A stretch of DNA of 64,000 bases, taken from Halichondria panicea (Eukaryota; Porifera; Demospongiae; Suberitida; Halichondriidae). A program made the translations under genes and the position numbers. The notes under the pieces were generated by a model. That model saw only the letters and a program-made list of their open reading frames with translations. It was not told the origin of the DNA and made no database searches. Below are positions 34,227 to 46,547 of this stretch, piece after piece; the first letter of the stretch is position 1, and every line of letters starts with the position of its first letter. The stretch is taken from positions 4,039,301 to 4,103,300 of the forward strand of contig NC_087390.1 in NCBI RefSeq assembly GCF_963675165.1, given 5' to 3'.

Positions 34227-34829
34227 ATTGATTATACCCGGGTAACTTGCTACAGGAAGTTGCTAGCCTCATCCCAGGCCGGCCTTGAATCGAGGCTAGG
34301 AAGTTGCCAGAGCCAGAGGTGAAAGTTCACTATGCCGTAAATATAGCAAGGTAAGCAGCCTTTACAGTGCCGTAAGAATAGTCACAGCGAAAAATGAACG
34401 TTCGGTGAGTTTCTTCAACGTCCGCGCTTGACCTGTTTAAAGCTTCGTAGAGACCCAAATTTTTACAGGTAGGTAGAGGAAAGGTTGAAGTTAGCACCTC
34501 TGAAAAAAAAATTTTTTTGCCCATGTTTTTCATTTCTACTAAATTGGCTTATAGCTTAATTTAATTAGTGCCGCGTTAAGGGGGGTTTTCCTAGGCCCTG
34601 TCACATATGTCACCTTAAGGTATTAAATTAAAATCACATGCATGCAGCTGGATACATGCCATACATATATATAAAGCATTGTATACCTAGAAGCATTGTT
34701 GTAGGGCTGCATGATTCTGACGAGATTCGTTCCAACTCTTAGCATCTGGTGCATTATCTGTTGACTGATCACGCACCTTGGTAAGTTGTTACTCATATTA
34801 ATTACACGCAATAGCCTTTAATCTTACAT
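34227..34829. other. Intergenic, no gene seen
   Basis: A repeat C fragment near 34260-34300 and otherwise unremarkable sequence. Confidence 0.45.
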
Positions 34830-35222
34830 CACATACATCCTTGGTAAGCAGGATAGTCCAGAATTGACAAAAAGAGTTAATTAAAGGCCTTCTGATAGGC
34901 TACTAGCATTTCGTCAACGACAACCTCTAAATACGGACTGAGTGACCATTCCCTGGGATGATTCCTACGAGCCATATGTTTGACGAGGCAAATTCAACAG
35001 ACTGAACATGGAATAGGCAACACTAAAAGGGTTTACTTCATCTCCATCTGTGCAAAAGGCAAGTGAAATTCCTCCGGCAAAAATTCCATATGCGAATATC
35101 GTAAAATTTTTGCAAGATTTGAAGTCGAGAATATTCTTTCTAGTCGTGGTCCAAGTGGTCCAAGCGGACATGTACACAAATGTCTTGTTAGGAATTAACT
35201 CTGCAAAGTCTCCTCGATACAA
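34830..35222 (-). pseudogene. CACTA-type transposase fragment, copy 2
   Basis: The minus strand reads FTIFAYGIFAGGISLAFCTD, GDEVNPFSVAYSMFSLLNLP, R, then after shifts LVGIIPGNG and LEVVVDEMLVAYQKAF. The run TDG..NPFS...YSM....LNLPR....... GIIPG ... L.P.L..VVDE is a hallmark of the Transposase_21 family in a subgroup different from the copy at 11850-13760. Local duplication GTGGTCCAAGTGGTCCAAG near 35145-35165 breaks the frame upstream. Only this conserved middle part survives. Confidence 0.6.
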
Positions 35223-37294
35223 TCGTCATCAAAAGTGACTAGATACTGCTTACAAATATGCCATGGACTCCATAATTATTATTATCTTACATGTGACAGT
35301 GAATATGTGTGAATATGTGACAGTGAATTCATCATGGCACCAACACTCAGCTCGTCACCACCTTCACTCAACCTGTCACAATCGACATCGACATCCCGTC
35401 ACTAGCATCAAATCATCAAATCTAGACGATCCGGCACCATCCGACAACTCTTTGGTATTTTTACACGCTTCAGTTGTCAGGTTGCCCATATCATAATTAT
35501 GACCATATCATAATTATGACTGTGAAACAGACTATATCGCTGGATCTTAACAAACTGACCCTTGGTATTTTGGCTTGGTCTGTGCTGGCGACGAAAATGA
35601 TGATAAAATACTGAAATGAAAACACAACGCATGAGTTCTAATGTTCACTCCTTGGGTTTCTTGGCTATAATGATGATGGATAAAAAGAGCAACCATAAAC
35701 ATTTAATAGTAACTTAAGATAACTTAAGAGAGAAATCACGTTTAACTTACAACGTGTCCTGTGTGCTATTGGGGTCTGCAAAAAAATATATATACGTATA
35801 CACACTTTGAGAAAAACAGAGGGTAGGCTTGTAAGCGAGGTGGGCTTAATGACTGTTAGGGTGTCACTAATTTTCGCACAAAAGCTACAGACTGTGCCGG
35901 CTGCTAACTGTAACTGGGAGATCTAGTAGCTCACAGTCTTAGCTCACAGTCTATTGTTTGCATGCATTCTTGTCATTCTTGCGTGTGGGTTACCAAGCAC
36001 AACGCTGGACTGCGCATGCGCACATGCATCCAAGCAAAGATATAGGATTGGCAACGGTAGAAAATTTGAAGCACGCTTACGTCATTGGAATGCATCACTT
36101 TGCCTCGTTGCCTTCAAACTATGGCAATAAAAATAACAGAGTGAACAAGTCCTTAGCGAACAGAACATGAGTAAAAATAATTGAAATATTGGGCAAACCC
36201 ACTGCCAATCCTATGTAAAACCTACTGGTTTTACTAATACTTAAGACAATACTGCATGTCCATTCTCACATTTGATACAAGCTCTGGGCTTGTATGCACA
36301 AGAACTAGATAACATAGATAGACTGATAGTACTGTAGCCATTAATCAATATTCTCCGTAACATGTTCTGTACGACATTTTATTAATACCAAATTTTAATA
36401 AATTATCAACATTTCACAAGTCATATAAACTGAAGCTGCATAATGAACTGCTACTGCATGAGGTAGAGCTGGTGCTATACAGGTCTTTTGCATGTAACAA
36501 AGTCTTTCATTTCGTTTTTTAATATATAGCCCAAAATAGTCAATCAACTCTTCCTTCTTCAGCTTCTTCAGCTTCATAAACTTCATAAATTTCTTCCAGC
36601 ATACTGATAGTACGATGAAGATCTAATAGTATGACTGTGTATGTAGTGGGGGGGAGGGGGGGGCATATGAATGAGTTAGTAAAACACTGTGACCTGGAGC
36701 CAGTTCTGTTTCTTACTATATCTGTAGCCGATAATCAGACCTTACACCATATTTTCTGCAACTGACTAAAATTTAAAGCACAAAACCTGTACCAGTTGAT
36801 GGACCTGACATTGATAAACACTCATGAAGTCAGTATAATTTTAAAAGCATGTGTGTTTCTTAAAAAAGGGAGCATAAAACGTCAGATGAAATAACCACGA
36901 AAATTTGAAGAATAGTAATATGGATGACTACTGTATGGATGAGTACTGTTTCTTAAAAAGGGTTGTAAAAGGGTTGTAAAATTGTAGTTTTTCTGTAGTA
37001 AAAAGTCTTTGTTTCTTTAGTTTTACAAACTGGCAAGATACCAAGCAGCCTGTGATAGTTCAACCTTTTCAACTCCAAACCTTTTCAACTGCCTACTGAC
37101 CTGAATAGTGACTCGCAAAGTACAGTCCAAACATAAAGAAAAAGAAAAACTCAAACTCATTGGACGGTAAGTACTATAAACATACATTATATCGGCTCCT
37201 GTCATTTTTATCACCAACAGTACACTATCAGCCCCGTACATGCAAGACATCAAACCAAACCAAGACATCAAACCAAGACATCAAACCACACACA
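35223..37294. other. Intergenic, no gene seen
   Basis: About 2 kb of AT-rich sequence with local duplications (CCATATCATAATTATGA twice near 35487-35520, TTAGCTCACAGTC twice near 35925-35952, TAAAAGGGTTGTAAAA near 36965) and a G-rich run near 36650. No supported coding frame. Confidence 0.5.
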
Positions 37295-37818
37295 ATGTCT
37301 CTCCAAGGTAATGCCTATTAACTATTAAATATAGGTGATTTGAACCGTAGAAGTATGCCCTAGCTTGAAGACACGAGAGGTAGACGTTAAGTTAAGACTC
37401 TCTGCAACGCTAATGAATCGGCAGCAGTTGAAGTCGGACTCTTCTCCTAGAAAGAGGTATACATGTACATGTACAATATACTGTGATAGGAAGTCTTGTG
37501 ATAGGAAGTCTTACTCGATTCCACCAGCTAAGAAAACGTTATTTCCTGATTTCCTGATGATGTCAAAACTTCTCTCAAACTAGGGTATGTTTGTTTGGGT
37601 ATGTGTTTTGTTTGGGTATGTGTTTGGGTATGTGTTGTGTTTTGAATTAATAACAATTGACACAATGTCATTGATTATTAATTTTATGTATAGCTGTCAA
37701 GTTTTCTCAGCTCAAAGGGCTTGGAGCAGGTACTTGTTTACATGCAAAGTTCGTTGGTACAGTGGACGATGTTTATGGTAAAGTTGTTCTTCTATCCAAG
37801 AAGAAAGATGTTGAGTAG
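37295..37818 (+). CDS. Small unrecognised multi-exon gene
   Basis: Exon 1 (37295-37307) gives MSLQ and ends in phase 1. Exon 2 from 37351 continues EVCPSLKTREVDVKLRLSAT, LMNRQQLKSDSSPRKR to a GTATAC donor in phase 2. The next exon starts at about 37499 (KSYSIPPAKKTLFP). A TTTCCTGA 8-bp duplication near 37544-37559 pushes the frame to an early stop; ignoring one copy gives TLFPDDVKTSLKL. The last block after TTTTCTCAG (about 37713-37818) reads LKGLGAGTCLHAKFVGTVDD, VYGKVVLLSKKKDVE and stops. The final junction is not phase-resolved. Basic, hydrophilic protein of about 110 residues; family unknown. Confidence 0.4.
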
Positions 37819-38239
37819 GAGGAACTGTAACTGCAGTCAACAAGAAAATTGAATTTTCATAGTAAACATGCAGAAGGATGATGTTTTTGTTTGGAAGACA
37901 TCTCAACTGTCAGTAGAAGATACGTGTAAGGTACCTCATGTAATGCCTTCTTAGGTAGTACTTAACAGCTCCGTATCTAGATGAGTCTCAGAGCTAGATG
38001 ATTCTCAGAGGTCCGAGTCATATGTAGATTCTAGATCTGAGAAGTGAGTCGTACTTTTTAGTTGACTGTTATATGCCACAAATAATAGGGAGGATTGGCA
38101 GTCCCGTGTTTAGCATTATTTTGACTCATGTTCAAACTCTGCAGGGAAAGGCCACATCAAGAAACTGAATGGACAGATAGGCCTTTTCTCTCTTCTCTCA
38201 TTTCATAATCCATGAACGTATGAAATTGCACTATTTCGA

Positions 38240-38440
38240 CGAAGTAAGTGAGTAAGTTTCTTGCCCAGCCCGCATTCTGCACAGGGTTTCCAAACGACTA
38301 CAGTTTCCAAACGACTACAACCTGGATTACAAAGCGCTTCTTCAGATTTGCGATTGCTTCCACGACCTCTCAGTCTCTAACTCTTACCTAGACAATTCCG
38401 CCATCTTTAATGACTCAGCAATTGCAGATAGGCGTGGCTA
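38240..38440 (+). CDS. Unrecognised short coding-like segment
   Basis: The frame reads TGFPNDYNLDYKALLQICDC, FHDLSVSNSYLDNSAIFNDS, AIADRRG and stops at about 38440, once an exact 17-bp duplication (38286-38302 / 38303-38319) is discounted; with it, the frame is broken. It may be the last exon of the small gene ending near 37818 or a separate fragment. No family recognised. Confidence 0.3.
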
Positions 38441-38676
38441 AGAAACCGTGCGCCTAAAATCAGTGCGCAGTGCTTTCCAGAGCCTGGAGGTGTTGCTTTG
38501 CTTTTCTTCACACCGTTCAGCTCTAGCTCCCTTTCTCTGAAATTCAACATATCAAGCAATATTACTCAGTATAATTATTAGTCCAGAGATATTCGAGAAG
38601 ATATCTGATTGAGAAGATATCTCTTCTTGAACTTCTGTACTGCCTCTTGACGTTCCACTTGTATTGAAAAAGAAAG

Positions 38677-39585
38677 GGAATCCGACTAGAAAAACATTTG
38701 CAATGTGCCAGGGGAATGTGCCAGGGGAACCACAAAAAAGCGTGGAAACAAGAAATCCGACGAGAGCTCGAGCATAACTCCAATCCGTTACAACGTCATG
38801 AACATGTACAATACATAGTATATAGACTGTGTTCCAGATCCATCTCTACCAGCACCACATCATTCATGCACCGTCCGTGCATGTTACTACTACTACGCAA
38901 CACTGCATGCATGTATTAGGAACATCAATTCATCACAAATCATCATGATTATATGCGCACATGGATGTATAATAAAAGGATTGGTCATCACCCCACCTGC
39001 GTATTTGTATTATAATATGTGACAGGCTCTGGGAAAACAGACCAATTGGCGCAAGCTATAATTTTTGCGATCTATATACCAGATGATAGAGCAAAGAATT
39101 GCCTGCGCATTGATATGCTTAGTTTGCACATACCTTGTTCCATGCCTGAGTTATGTGCGTTGGAAACTCGAAGTTGTAAAACAGCAGTATTGAGAAACGC
39201 CCACTCAAAGATTGCTAAATTGGGAAAAGTAAGGTAATGGTGGCTGTTTAGACAAAGCGCTTTGGTGGAAAGAGTTGGATTCAGAGCATCAGATTTTGCA
39301 GAGAGGTAGTAGAAAGACTACAGATAACTATAATCCAAGAAAAAAATTTATGAGATTATACACTGTAGTCTATAAATCTGGCTTTTGCTCAATACCAATA
39401 TCTGCTCCAATTGGTCTGTTTTCCCAGAGCCTGTCACATATTTGTATTATAATAATTGGCCGGGAAACAACCAGTACATGTGATTGACGTTGTAACGGAT
39501 TGGTCTCGTCGGATTTCTTGTTTCCACGCTTTTTTGTGATTCCCCTGGCCAAACCTAGCAATTTCACATTTTTCTAGTCGGAGAC
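38677..39585. mobile_element. Outer element with ~120-bp inverted ends
   Basis: Left TCCGACTAGAAAAACATTTG ... CCACAAAAAAGCGTGGAAAC, AAGAAATCCGACGAG, CCAATCCGTTACAACGTCA returns as reverse complement at 39480-39585. The arms are about 90% identical apart from short indels; the left arm has a 13-bp duplication, ATGTGCCAGGGGA. The centre holds the 421-bp element at 39018-39438, so this is a nested pair. No coding sequence. Confidence 0.7.
39018..39438. mobile_element. 421-bp TIR element with 16-bp target duplication
   Basis: Ends start TGTGACAGGCTCTGGGAAAA and are inverted over about 34 bp. Immediately outside, the 16-mer TATTTGTATTATAATA is present in direct orientation at 39002-39017 and 39439-39454. 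A 16-bp flanking duplication is longer than that of standard TIR transposon superfamilies. A second, shorter copy with worn ends is at 40001-40345. Non-coding. Confidence 0.75.
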
Positions 39586-40000
39586 ATAATGGCGGTATAA
39601 TATATAATTGTATGTAAACATTAATCATGTGTGTAGTCATTAAAGTTTCTGTTTTTGCTATATCAATAATGCCACCAAGCTTAAGGCTACTAAGAAGGTA
39701 ATTGTACTGCAATGTATATGTAATGTGGTACTAGTATAATTATAGGTTATTATGTGCATGGCTTTAATCTATAGTGGCCTATTTATATTTTTGGTAAGAA
39801 ACTTAACTTGAATATATACAAATAATTATATACAATCCATTGTACGGCTACCAGATCTCTCCAAATGGTGATACACATTTAATTGTTGAACACCTAATAA
39901 CTTATCTTTTTAGAAGCTATCAGTGGAGAGCCCGAACATGGACAAATGCAAGGTACATGTATATATAATTATTGTACGTAAATTTTGTTCTGACTATAAT

Positions 40001-40345
40001 ATGTCTGGGAAAACAGACCAATTGGCGCAAGCTATAATTTTTGCGATCTATATACCAGATGATAGAGCAAAGAAATGCCTACGCAGCACATATCTCGTTC
40101 CATGCCGCGCGTTGGAAACTCGAAGTTGCAGTATTGAGAAACGCCCACTCAAAGATTGGGTAATGGTGTAATGGTGGCTGAGCGCTTTGATTTGATGGAA
40201 AGAGTTGCATCAGATTTTGCAGAGAGGTAGTAAGACTGTAGATAACTATAAGCTGTAGATAACTATAAGCCAAGAAAAATTTTTTGAGATTATACACGGC
40301 TATTGCTCAATACCAATATCTGGTCTGTTTTCCCAGAGCCGGCCG
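40001..40345. mobile_element. Second copy of the 421-bp TIR family
   Basis: TGTCTGGGAAAACAGACC, AATTGGCGCAAGCTATAATT, TTTGCGATCTATATACCAGA and the complementary GGTCTGTTTTCCCAGAGCC end match the element at 39018-39438 in the same orientation, with about 75 bp deleted. The outermost bases of the left end are lost, and no flanking duplication is visible. Confidence 0.75.
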
Positions 40346-40879
40346 AGTCGACTGAGATCGAGACTGAGGCCGAGTTGTGACATCTTTCTGGCTGGAGCAA
40401 TATAAAAATGTGCAAAAAAAGACTGTAGCAAAAGTTTGAGAAAGACTCTCGACAAGCAATCTGACAAGACTCTATATACATGTATTATGTTCCTTCATGC
40501 ACGATGAAAACAGATTTTGATATTCATCAATGTTAATAAAAAGTGCATGAGGGTATCCTCTTCAGGAAACAATTACGGCGTGAGTTTCCTCTAAGTGGTA
40601 CCATTGCCATGCTACCTTGTACCCGAAGAGATTGAGCAGAGGTCAGGTTTTGGTTTCGACCTGCCCAAAGTAGTTTTCGAGTTCGAGTGGGTCTTGTGAG
40701 AAATGCTCACTGAGTAGCATTTCTCTGACAACGCACTGTGTGCATGTGCATGGACAATTATTGTCAATTAACTGCATGTTAGTACATAGTATAAGTTGTC
40801 TGTTCAGCTCATATGCTTTACTCAGCAACATGGTAATCTTCACGTCCATTCACGCTGATTGTGATATATATATAAAGGC

Positions 40880-40958
40880 CTAGTCGCTCATCAGCTGGGC
40901 GGCTTCAAGTTTGGCTTCTTCCTCCGCTGATAGGTCGAAGAATTTGTCATCAGTGACT
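40880..40958 (-). CDS. Possible terminal exon, unrecognised
   Basis: After an ACAACAG acceptor the minus strand reads VTDDKFFDLSAEEEAKLEAA, QLMSD and stops with TAG. The acidic, helical tail is plausible for a real protein end, but no upstream exon was connected. Confidence 0.25.
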
Positions 40959-43195
40959 CTGTTGTGTCAATGCTGTCATAGAAACTGAATCACTTAAAAC
41001 CTATAATACATCAATAAAAATAATAGCATGCAGGATGTAGCTTAGTTATTATTATACTGCATGCATGCACAATCAGATCGATACGTGATGTACTTACTTC
41101 TGCTGCAAGGTTCACTCAGAGTACGATGTCAAATTGACATGTTCTCGGGAGAGCTTTTTCAAAAGAAAAAGCCCTTGTGTGACCTTTCAGCAAGCATAAG
41201 TTTATGTTGGTACAGGGAGCGGAGATGAGTCCAGCTGATGTGTTCTATATGCATGCATGTTAGAAGACAAGCTCACACAAGTATTCCTACACTCATCATT
41301 ACCTCCTATTGATTTCTGACCACAATAAAACTGTGCAAAATCAATTCTCAACCTACGCAACCTCTTGTGTTGTGGTGTTGTGAAAAATGATTTCTCGTAT
41401 GATTTCTCGTGGAAGTTAATAGTTCACGGACATGAAGTTCTGCATTTGTCAACTTCTACTGTTCCACAACGTCGGCTCATCTCCTCACAGTCATTGATTC
41501 ATCGACTGGCAACACAGATGAACGGCACACAGATGAACGCTTTACAAAAAGTTTATCTATCTAAAACGGTACACTATACGAACAACGGGGCTGTGAAAAT
41601 TATTTACGTACGGCACATAGTCGCCATTCTCGAAAGTCATCAGATTCTCAGAAATTTACCAACAACAGATACTTAAACACACCCCACATAAACACACCAC
41701 AAAAAACACAGAAACTGAAATCACTACGCGTCAATAGCTGAACAAGAGACTAAAATTGAAGATTGATAAATTGTCCACTTTGAATGGAAACAACAAATGA
41801 AGGCCACAGATTTCAGACAAATGAGATGGCAACGATGATTAAGTGGTGCCTTAATTTTTGTAGCATACCATAGACTTTCTCTGACCTCATCTCATCAAAG
41901 AGAATCACCATGTACTTCTGCCAATCTCCAAGAGAAACTTCCTCAACGGACCGTAGTGAGTCACGTTCAGTACGCTCAGATGTTGGTGACAAGCACTCTT
42001 CACAAGTGATTGGGTTCACTGAGGTGATTTGAAAGACCAGCTGGAGCGGAACGTCCATCCATTGTTGTTCTAGGGCCCGTACGCTCACTTCCCAACTACT
42101 GGTGTTCAGGAAGCACTAGGCTTTAAAGTAGTCGCTTTGACCGGAGATGGAGCCCGCAAATTTTCAGCAGAATCCCAAGAGGAGATTTGTTACAAGACCG
42201 AAGATAGCTTTATCTTGAAGTTCAATAGTACAGGAGGCAAGGACCTCCTCTGCCTCATTGCTAGTTACGCCCCTTTATCTACTTTTTTGAAAACAACCAG
42301 AAATTGCTGGTCCCACTCTTTTGGTCATGGCTGCACTAGAAAGCTTTGCACGTTTTATATCTATCAGAGTTCTAATTATTTAAGTTATTGATTACAAGAC
42401 ATCACATTTCTAAGAGTTCATAATAATGATTGTTGATCCATGCCATGCCATGCCATGCAGAAGTCCAAGTCTATAATTAATGATTAATGGATGATCAGTG
42501 TAGAGCTCTCTTCCCACAGTAGCTATATAGTGTATGTAGCCAGGAGTATTATGTAGCCAGGAGTATACTGACTAATGTAAAAGGCTGCTAATGTAAAACA
42601 TGCAATATGGCACAGATTGAAAACATACGTATAGATGGTTGGCAGAAGTTAGAAGACATTCACACACTCTGTATTTACTTGGGTCGCTAGTAGTAATCAA
42701 ATCCCACATCTTTCACAGTTACCATATATGGGTTAAGCCTTCTACACAGTTAGATGCTCCTTCTCTTTATGTGCTCCTGATAATAGTAACCCTACGTCAT
42801 CATCTCTCAATGACTGTACTGGGCATTGCATAAACATACTTTTTCCATCTACACGCCCGTGCTGACAGTGAATGCAGCAGAGTATTTATATACCGGCGTC
42901 TTATTATACCAACAGCATTTTCTACAAACACTGAGTCATTATTCTCTGCGCAGCAGGCCAGGTATTATACCAAAATGATTCGACGGTATAATTATAGTTA
43001 CTGACTTGAATGATTGAATGAAAATAAATTACTAAAATTTTATACTACAGGTTTGAAAACTCAATATGAAAACTCAATAGCAGACGACTTCATCCCCTAC
43101 GCGGGTATGTATATATATATGTGATACATATGTTAGCCTACAAAGCCTACAAAGTATAAAAGGATAGAGCAGAGCTCAAAATGATACCAGAATTG
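40959..43195. other. Intergenic, weak coding signals only
   Basis: A minus-strand open frame at 41813-42088 (CEECLSPTSERTERDSLRSV, DWQKYMVILFDEMRSEKVYG) and a plus-strand frame at 42137-42391 look mildly coding but match nothing I know. A partial copy of repeat B is near 42450-42530, next to a CCATG run. A 17-bp duplication (TATGTAGCCAGGAGTAT) lies near 42533-42566. Confidence 0.35.
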
Positions 43196-43199
43196 AATA

Positions 43200-43480
43200 G
43201 TTTATTCAAAGGTCAAAGGTGCAAAGGTGTCGGGAATATAAGGATGTTCAGCCCGAAATGGAGGAGAAAATGTGGCAAATGGGAATATTTTCTCGTTCTA
43301 CTGGGGAAGGTTTGATAAACATTGTTTTCTGGTCGCTTGTAAGATGTTTGGACTCCGCGGCGCTGATGATCTTAGTTCATCATTGGCAATGCTCCGCTTA
43401 GAGCTGGCAAGGAGGTTTGCACCAGCGAAAGATTCACCTCACCTCCACATATATGTACACTTAATGAACACTTAATGAAC
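43200..43480 (+). pseudogene. DUF3504/Crypton-like tyrosine recombinase fragment
   Basis: Two overlapping frames give EYKDVQPEMEEKMWQMGIFS and VACKMFGLRGADDLSSSLAM, LRLELARRFAPAKDSPHLHI. The order (P.MEE..W..GIF, ...L.N.VF....CKMFGLRG.D....L...L.L) fits the DUF3504 core shared by ZMYM-type proteins and Crypton-derived recombinases. A frameshift lies near 43320. Only about 90 residues remain and the catalytic Arg-Tyr region is absent, so this is a remnant. Repeated TCAAAGGT motifs near 43208 may be small duplications. Confidence 0.5.
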
Positions 43481-43539
43481 TGTACCAAGATGCAGTCCTA
43501 AATGAAATTGAATTTATTGAACAAAAGAAAAAAATTATT

Positions 43540-44330
43540 CACACACTGATATTTACGGTATACGTGCACTATCATAATTATTGGTTTTTGAAGTCAATTG
43601 TATCCTGCGTGTTGAATCCAATGACAGCAATCTGTTTGGGAAATTGAATGAAAGGATGAAGTATGAGTGATTCACAGTCAAAGACAGTAGAGACTCGCGC
43701 TTACTTCCTCGATCGGGTTGAGGACAGGTAGTAAAGAAGAGCGATTCTATGAGATAAGCAACTCCACTGACGTGGTGAATAGACGCATTGTCCATAACAA
43801 CAACATTGTGAGGGTTGATTCCATGAGATGTGGGAGCTCATTACCATCAACTGAGGTAGTAACGCAATGACAATCAAGGATGCCGCTTGTAGAAATAGCG
43901 GCAATTGCATTAACTCGTTGACCTCCAACTAAAAGCCTTCTGAGACAGCAGGCTTACCCCGAACACTGTAATTCGGCCCCAGTCTCGTCAGGATGGCCTG
44001 TGAAGATTTGCATGTCCTGAAGGTACACTGCACGTTGAAAGTCATCTCGTTGCTTGGCAACAAGAATCATCTTTTGTCTTGTTATCATGAAGGCTGTCTC
44101 ATCATGAAGGATTTTCTGAATTTCTCGTAAGTTGGCCTGTCTGTTATTGTTTCTAAGATGATGAGTTTGTCGATCTCAGTAACCACAGCTGAACCACTAT
44201 TAGGAGGGTGCTTTCTCTTCCAGCGAAGGACAAACACACAAACTTTCAGCTACTTGACGATGAGACTTGCCCTGCATCTCAACCTGCATGGTGCACCATT
44301 CTCCACCTCAGATCATTGAGCTTCTTTTTA
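43540..44330 (-). pseudogene. Tc1-type (DDE_3) transposase, broken
   Basis: On the minus strand: MQVEMQGKSHRQVAESLCV, a helix-turn-helix start (about 44295); RQANLREIQKI (about 44140); then LRGKPAVSEGF (about 43950), GQRVNAIAAISTSGILDCH (43925) and VVMDNASIHHVSGVAYLIES (43803). The block VVMDNA.IHH is the second catalytic motif. The DLNPIEE block with the catalytic Glu is missing or merged near 43720 (PQPDRGSK). It belongs to the same broad family as the copy at 52560-53415. At least three frameshifts. Confidence 0.7.
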
Positions 44331-44962
44331 GTTCACAAGACATAAGTATCTAGACTAGCTGTGATTAATGTAATTATATGCAGACAAACTAGATCTAACT
44401 TCCTAATTTGGAAATTAAAGCTTGACATGTTGCAAGGATACCTGTAGCTATCTAACTGTGCTAGTATACTACTAGTGCTATTGCTGGATAAGAACGGAAA
44501 CATTGCTGCTATATTTTGTTCTGTTTGTACAATATGTTTGCTAGCTATTCCCATTTTAGACACAGCAAACCAGGGGTGATGATATAGGAACAAAACTTAG
44601 CTCAGTAGCTAAGAGTCTGTAGGTAGTCAGTCTGAGCGCTATGGACTACCCAATACATAGCTGATAAAAAGATAAACCCTTCAGACTGTCCAGTAGCCTA
44701 CGTCACACGTTCAGATAGAGCATCACGTGATGCGTTTCCAATCCCTTTCCTTCTTCTATCTATGGTTCCATGCTCTGACTTTCAGTCTGAAGTCATAGTC
44801 ATATGCAATGTACCCTCTAGTTCTGGCTCTAGTTCTGGCTACCTCATAACGCTCCCCTTCATAACACACTCTCCTTCCCTTCGAATGGATCTGACACGAA
44901 GTGGACATTATAGAGTGGACATTATAGAGTTAATTAAACGGGATCTATGTAATCATATAGTA
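44331..44962. other. Intergenic, no gene seen
   Basis: Sequence near 44725-44760 (CATCACGTGATG, GTTTCCAATCCCTTTCCTTC) resembles the ends of the 777-bp MITE at 51253. Local duplications GTGGACATTATAGA (about 44901) and CTAGTTCTGGCT (about 44816). No coding frame supported. Confidence 0.45.
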
Positions 44963-45246
44963 CAGTAGAACCTCAATTATCCGGACACCTTGGTTCCCCA
45001 GAAGCAGGCCGGATACGTGAATATGCCGGATAATCGAATAGATAAACCACGCCTTGATCCACCCAATTTATTGATAAAAAGCAGTGCCACATGGTTGGCG
45101 CAGAAGATAAGCAGGCATGTCTCCATGGTAACAGCTGCAATGCGCATGCGCATACTAGGGACACGCCCATTTTCTGGATTATTTAATCTGATTAAAAAGA
45201 AACTGCCAAGCCGGATAATGAGGGCCGGATAATCGAGATTCTACTG
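44963..45246. mobile_element. pogo/Tigger-type MITE
   Basis: The ends CAGTAGAACCTCAATTATCC and, inverted, CAGTAGAATCTCGATTATCC are the classic Tigger/pogo terminus, each next to TA (44961-44962, 45247-45248). 284 bp, non-coding. The pattern CCGGATAAT recurs three times inside. Confidence 0.9.
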
Positions 45247-46547
45247 TACCCTTCTGCTACTGTACCCTTCTGTCTACTGTACCGGCCTATGACACATCTT
45301 CTTTGTGGCTAATTATGCTTGTTGGTGCAAACCTTATTACGTAACAGTATAATTTTCTGCTGTCAAGTTGTACTTTTGGACTCTAGCATTTAGCCTCACT
45401 ATCTTTGTTCCCTTAGAAAGTATAATTTTATAGAAGCATGCCTGTATAATTATACGTATGGATAATTCACCAAGAGAAGCGGCTGTGATGTGATGTTGCT
45501 GTGATGTTGCAGTATATAATTCTGGTTTGATGATTTTTATTGAGACTAATGAGTAATAAACTAGAGCACTAAAGTGCAAACCCTCGGCTGGTGACATGAT
45601 TATAAAGAAACCAGAAGACTGATATAATGCAGTGCATATAGTGATGTTGTTATCATCATCATGCATGACTTGCACAGCAACTCAGGAGCAATAAAACTAA
45701 GCCAGACTGGAGGCATGCTGAACATTTGAGAACAGGTAGTACTACTATAAATATATGCACTGTGGATTAGGATCACAGCAAAGAAGCATGGAGTCTCAGA
45801 GAAGTATGGCTCCAGGTCCTGCATGGATCCCAGTCAGCTAAAGCAAGCTTTCTGCTTTAGTTACCCTGTTCCAATATTGTTCCTGGTATATACAGCTTTC
45901 TACTTTAGTGACCCTGTTCCATTGTTTCTGGACCTGGTACAGGATCACTTCAGTTATAAGTGACGCATGTGCAAGTTCTGTTCAAGCTACATTTTGCTCG
46001 CTTTTATTAGACAACGAAGCTTTAACACCGAAAGCTGCCACTATTAGAAGCACTGACTTGTTGTGTGGAGGCTACCCATGCTGTAAACGCAGTGCTAGAG
46101 CATCCAGGTAAGCAGACCCAGTCACAAGCTTCTTAGCTTTTGCTCGTTTTTATTTGACAACGAAGGTTTAACATGAAATTCTGCCACTATTAAAATTAAT
46201 AACTTGTTGTATGAAGGCTATCCATGCTGTAAACGCAGTGCTGTGGCATCCAGGTGAGTAGATTCACCTGTCACAAACAAACAAACCAACCAAACGACTA
46301 CTATAACCCGTGGCCGCCCACGCGCCTCAGGTTAATTAAGGTACACCAGGGAGACTGGACTAACATAATTGGGCAAGCTAACCACTGTGACACTTGAAGT
46401 GTTTGTGGTAAAGAGTGGGTTGTGGGTTGTGGGTATGGTTTTGAGGGATATTGATAGCTCTTTTTCACACAGGAAATGCTTTTTGACAGCAGAGAGCACA
46501 AACAAGAAAGGGGATTTTATGAAGTGTCTCAACTCATCTTACAAGTC
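45247..46547. repeat. Intergenic with two tandem duplications
   Basis: CTTTCTGCTTTAGTTACCCT and CTTTCTACTTTAGTGACCCT mark a duplication of about 45 bp (about 45850 and 45895). A duplication of about 125 bp pairs 45990-46115 with 46136-46260 (TTTTGCTCG, GACAACGAAG, GCTGTAAACGCAGTGCT, GCATCCAGGT). Each of the larger copies ends in a splice-donor-like CATCCAG/GTAAG or CATCCAG/GTGAG, and the first has an open frame ending GGYPCCKRSARAS. They could be duplicated exons, but no acceptor or partner was established. Confidence 0.5.
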
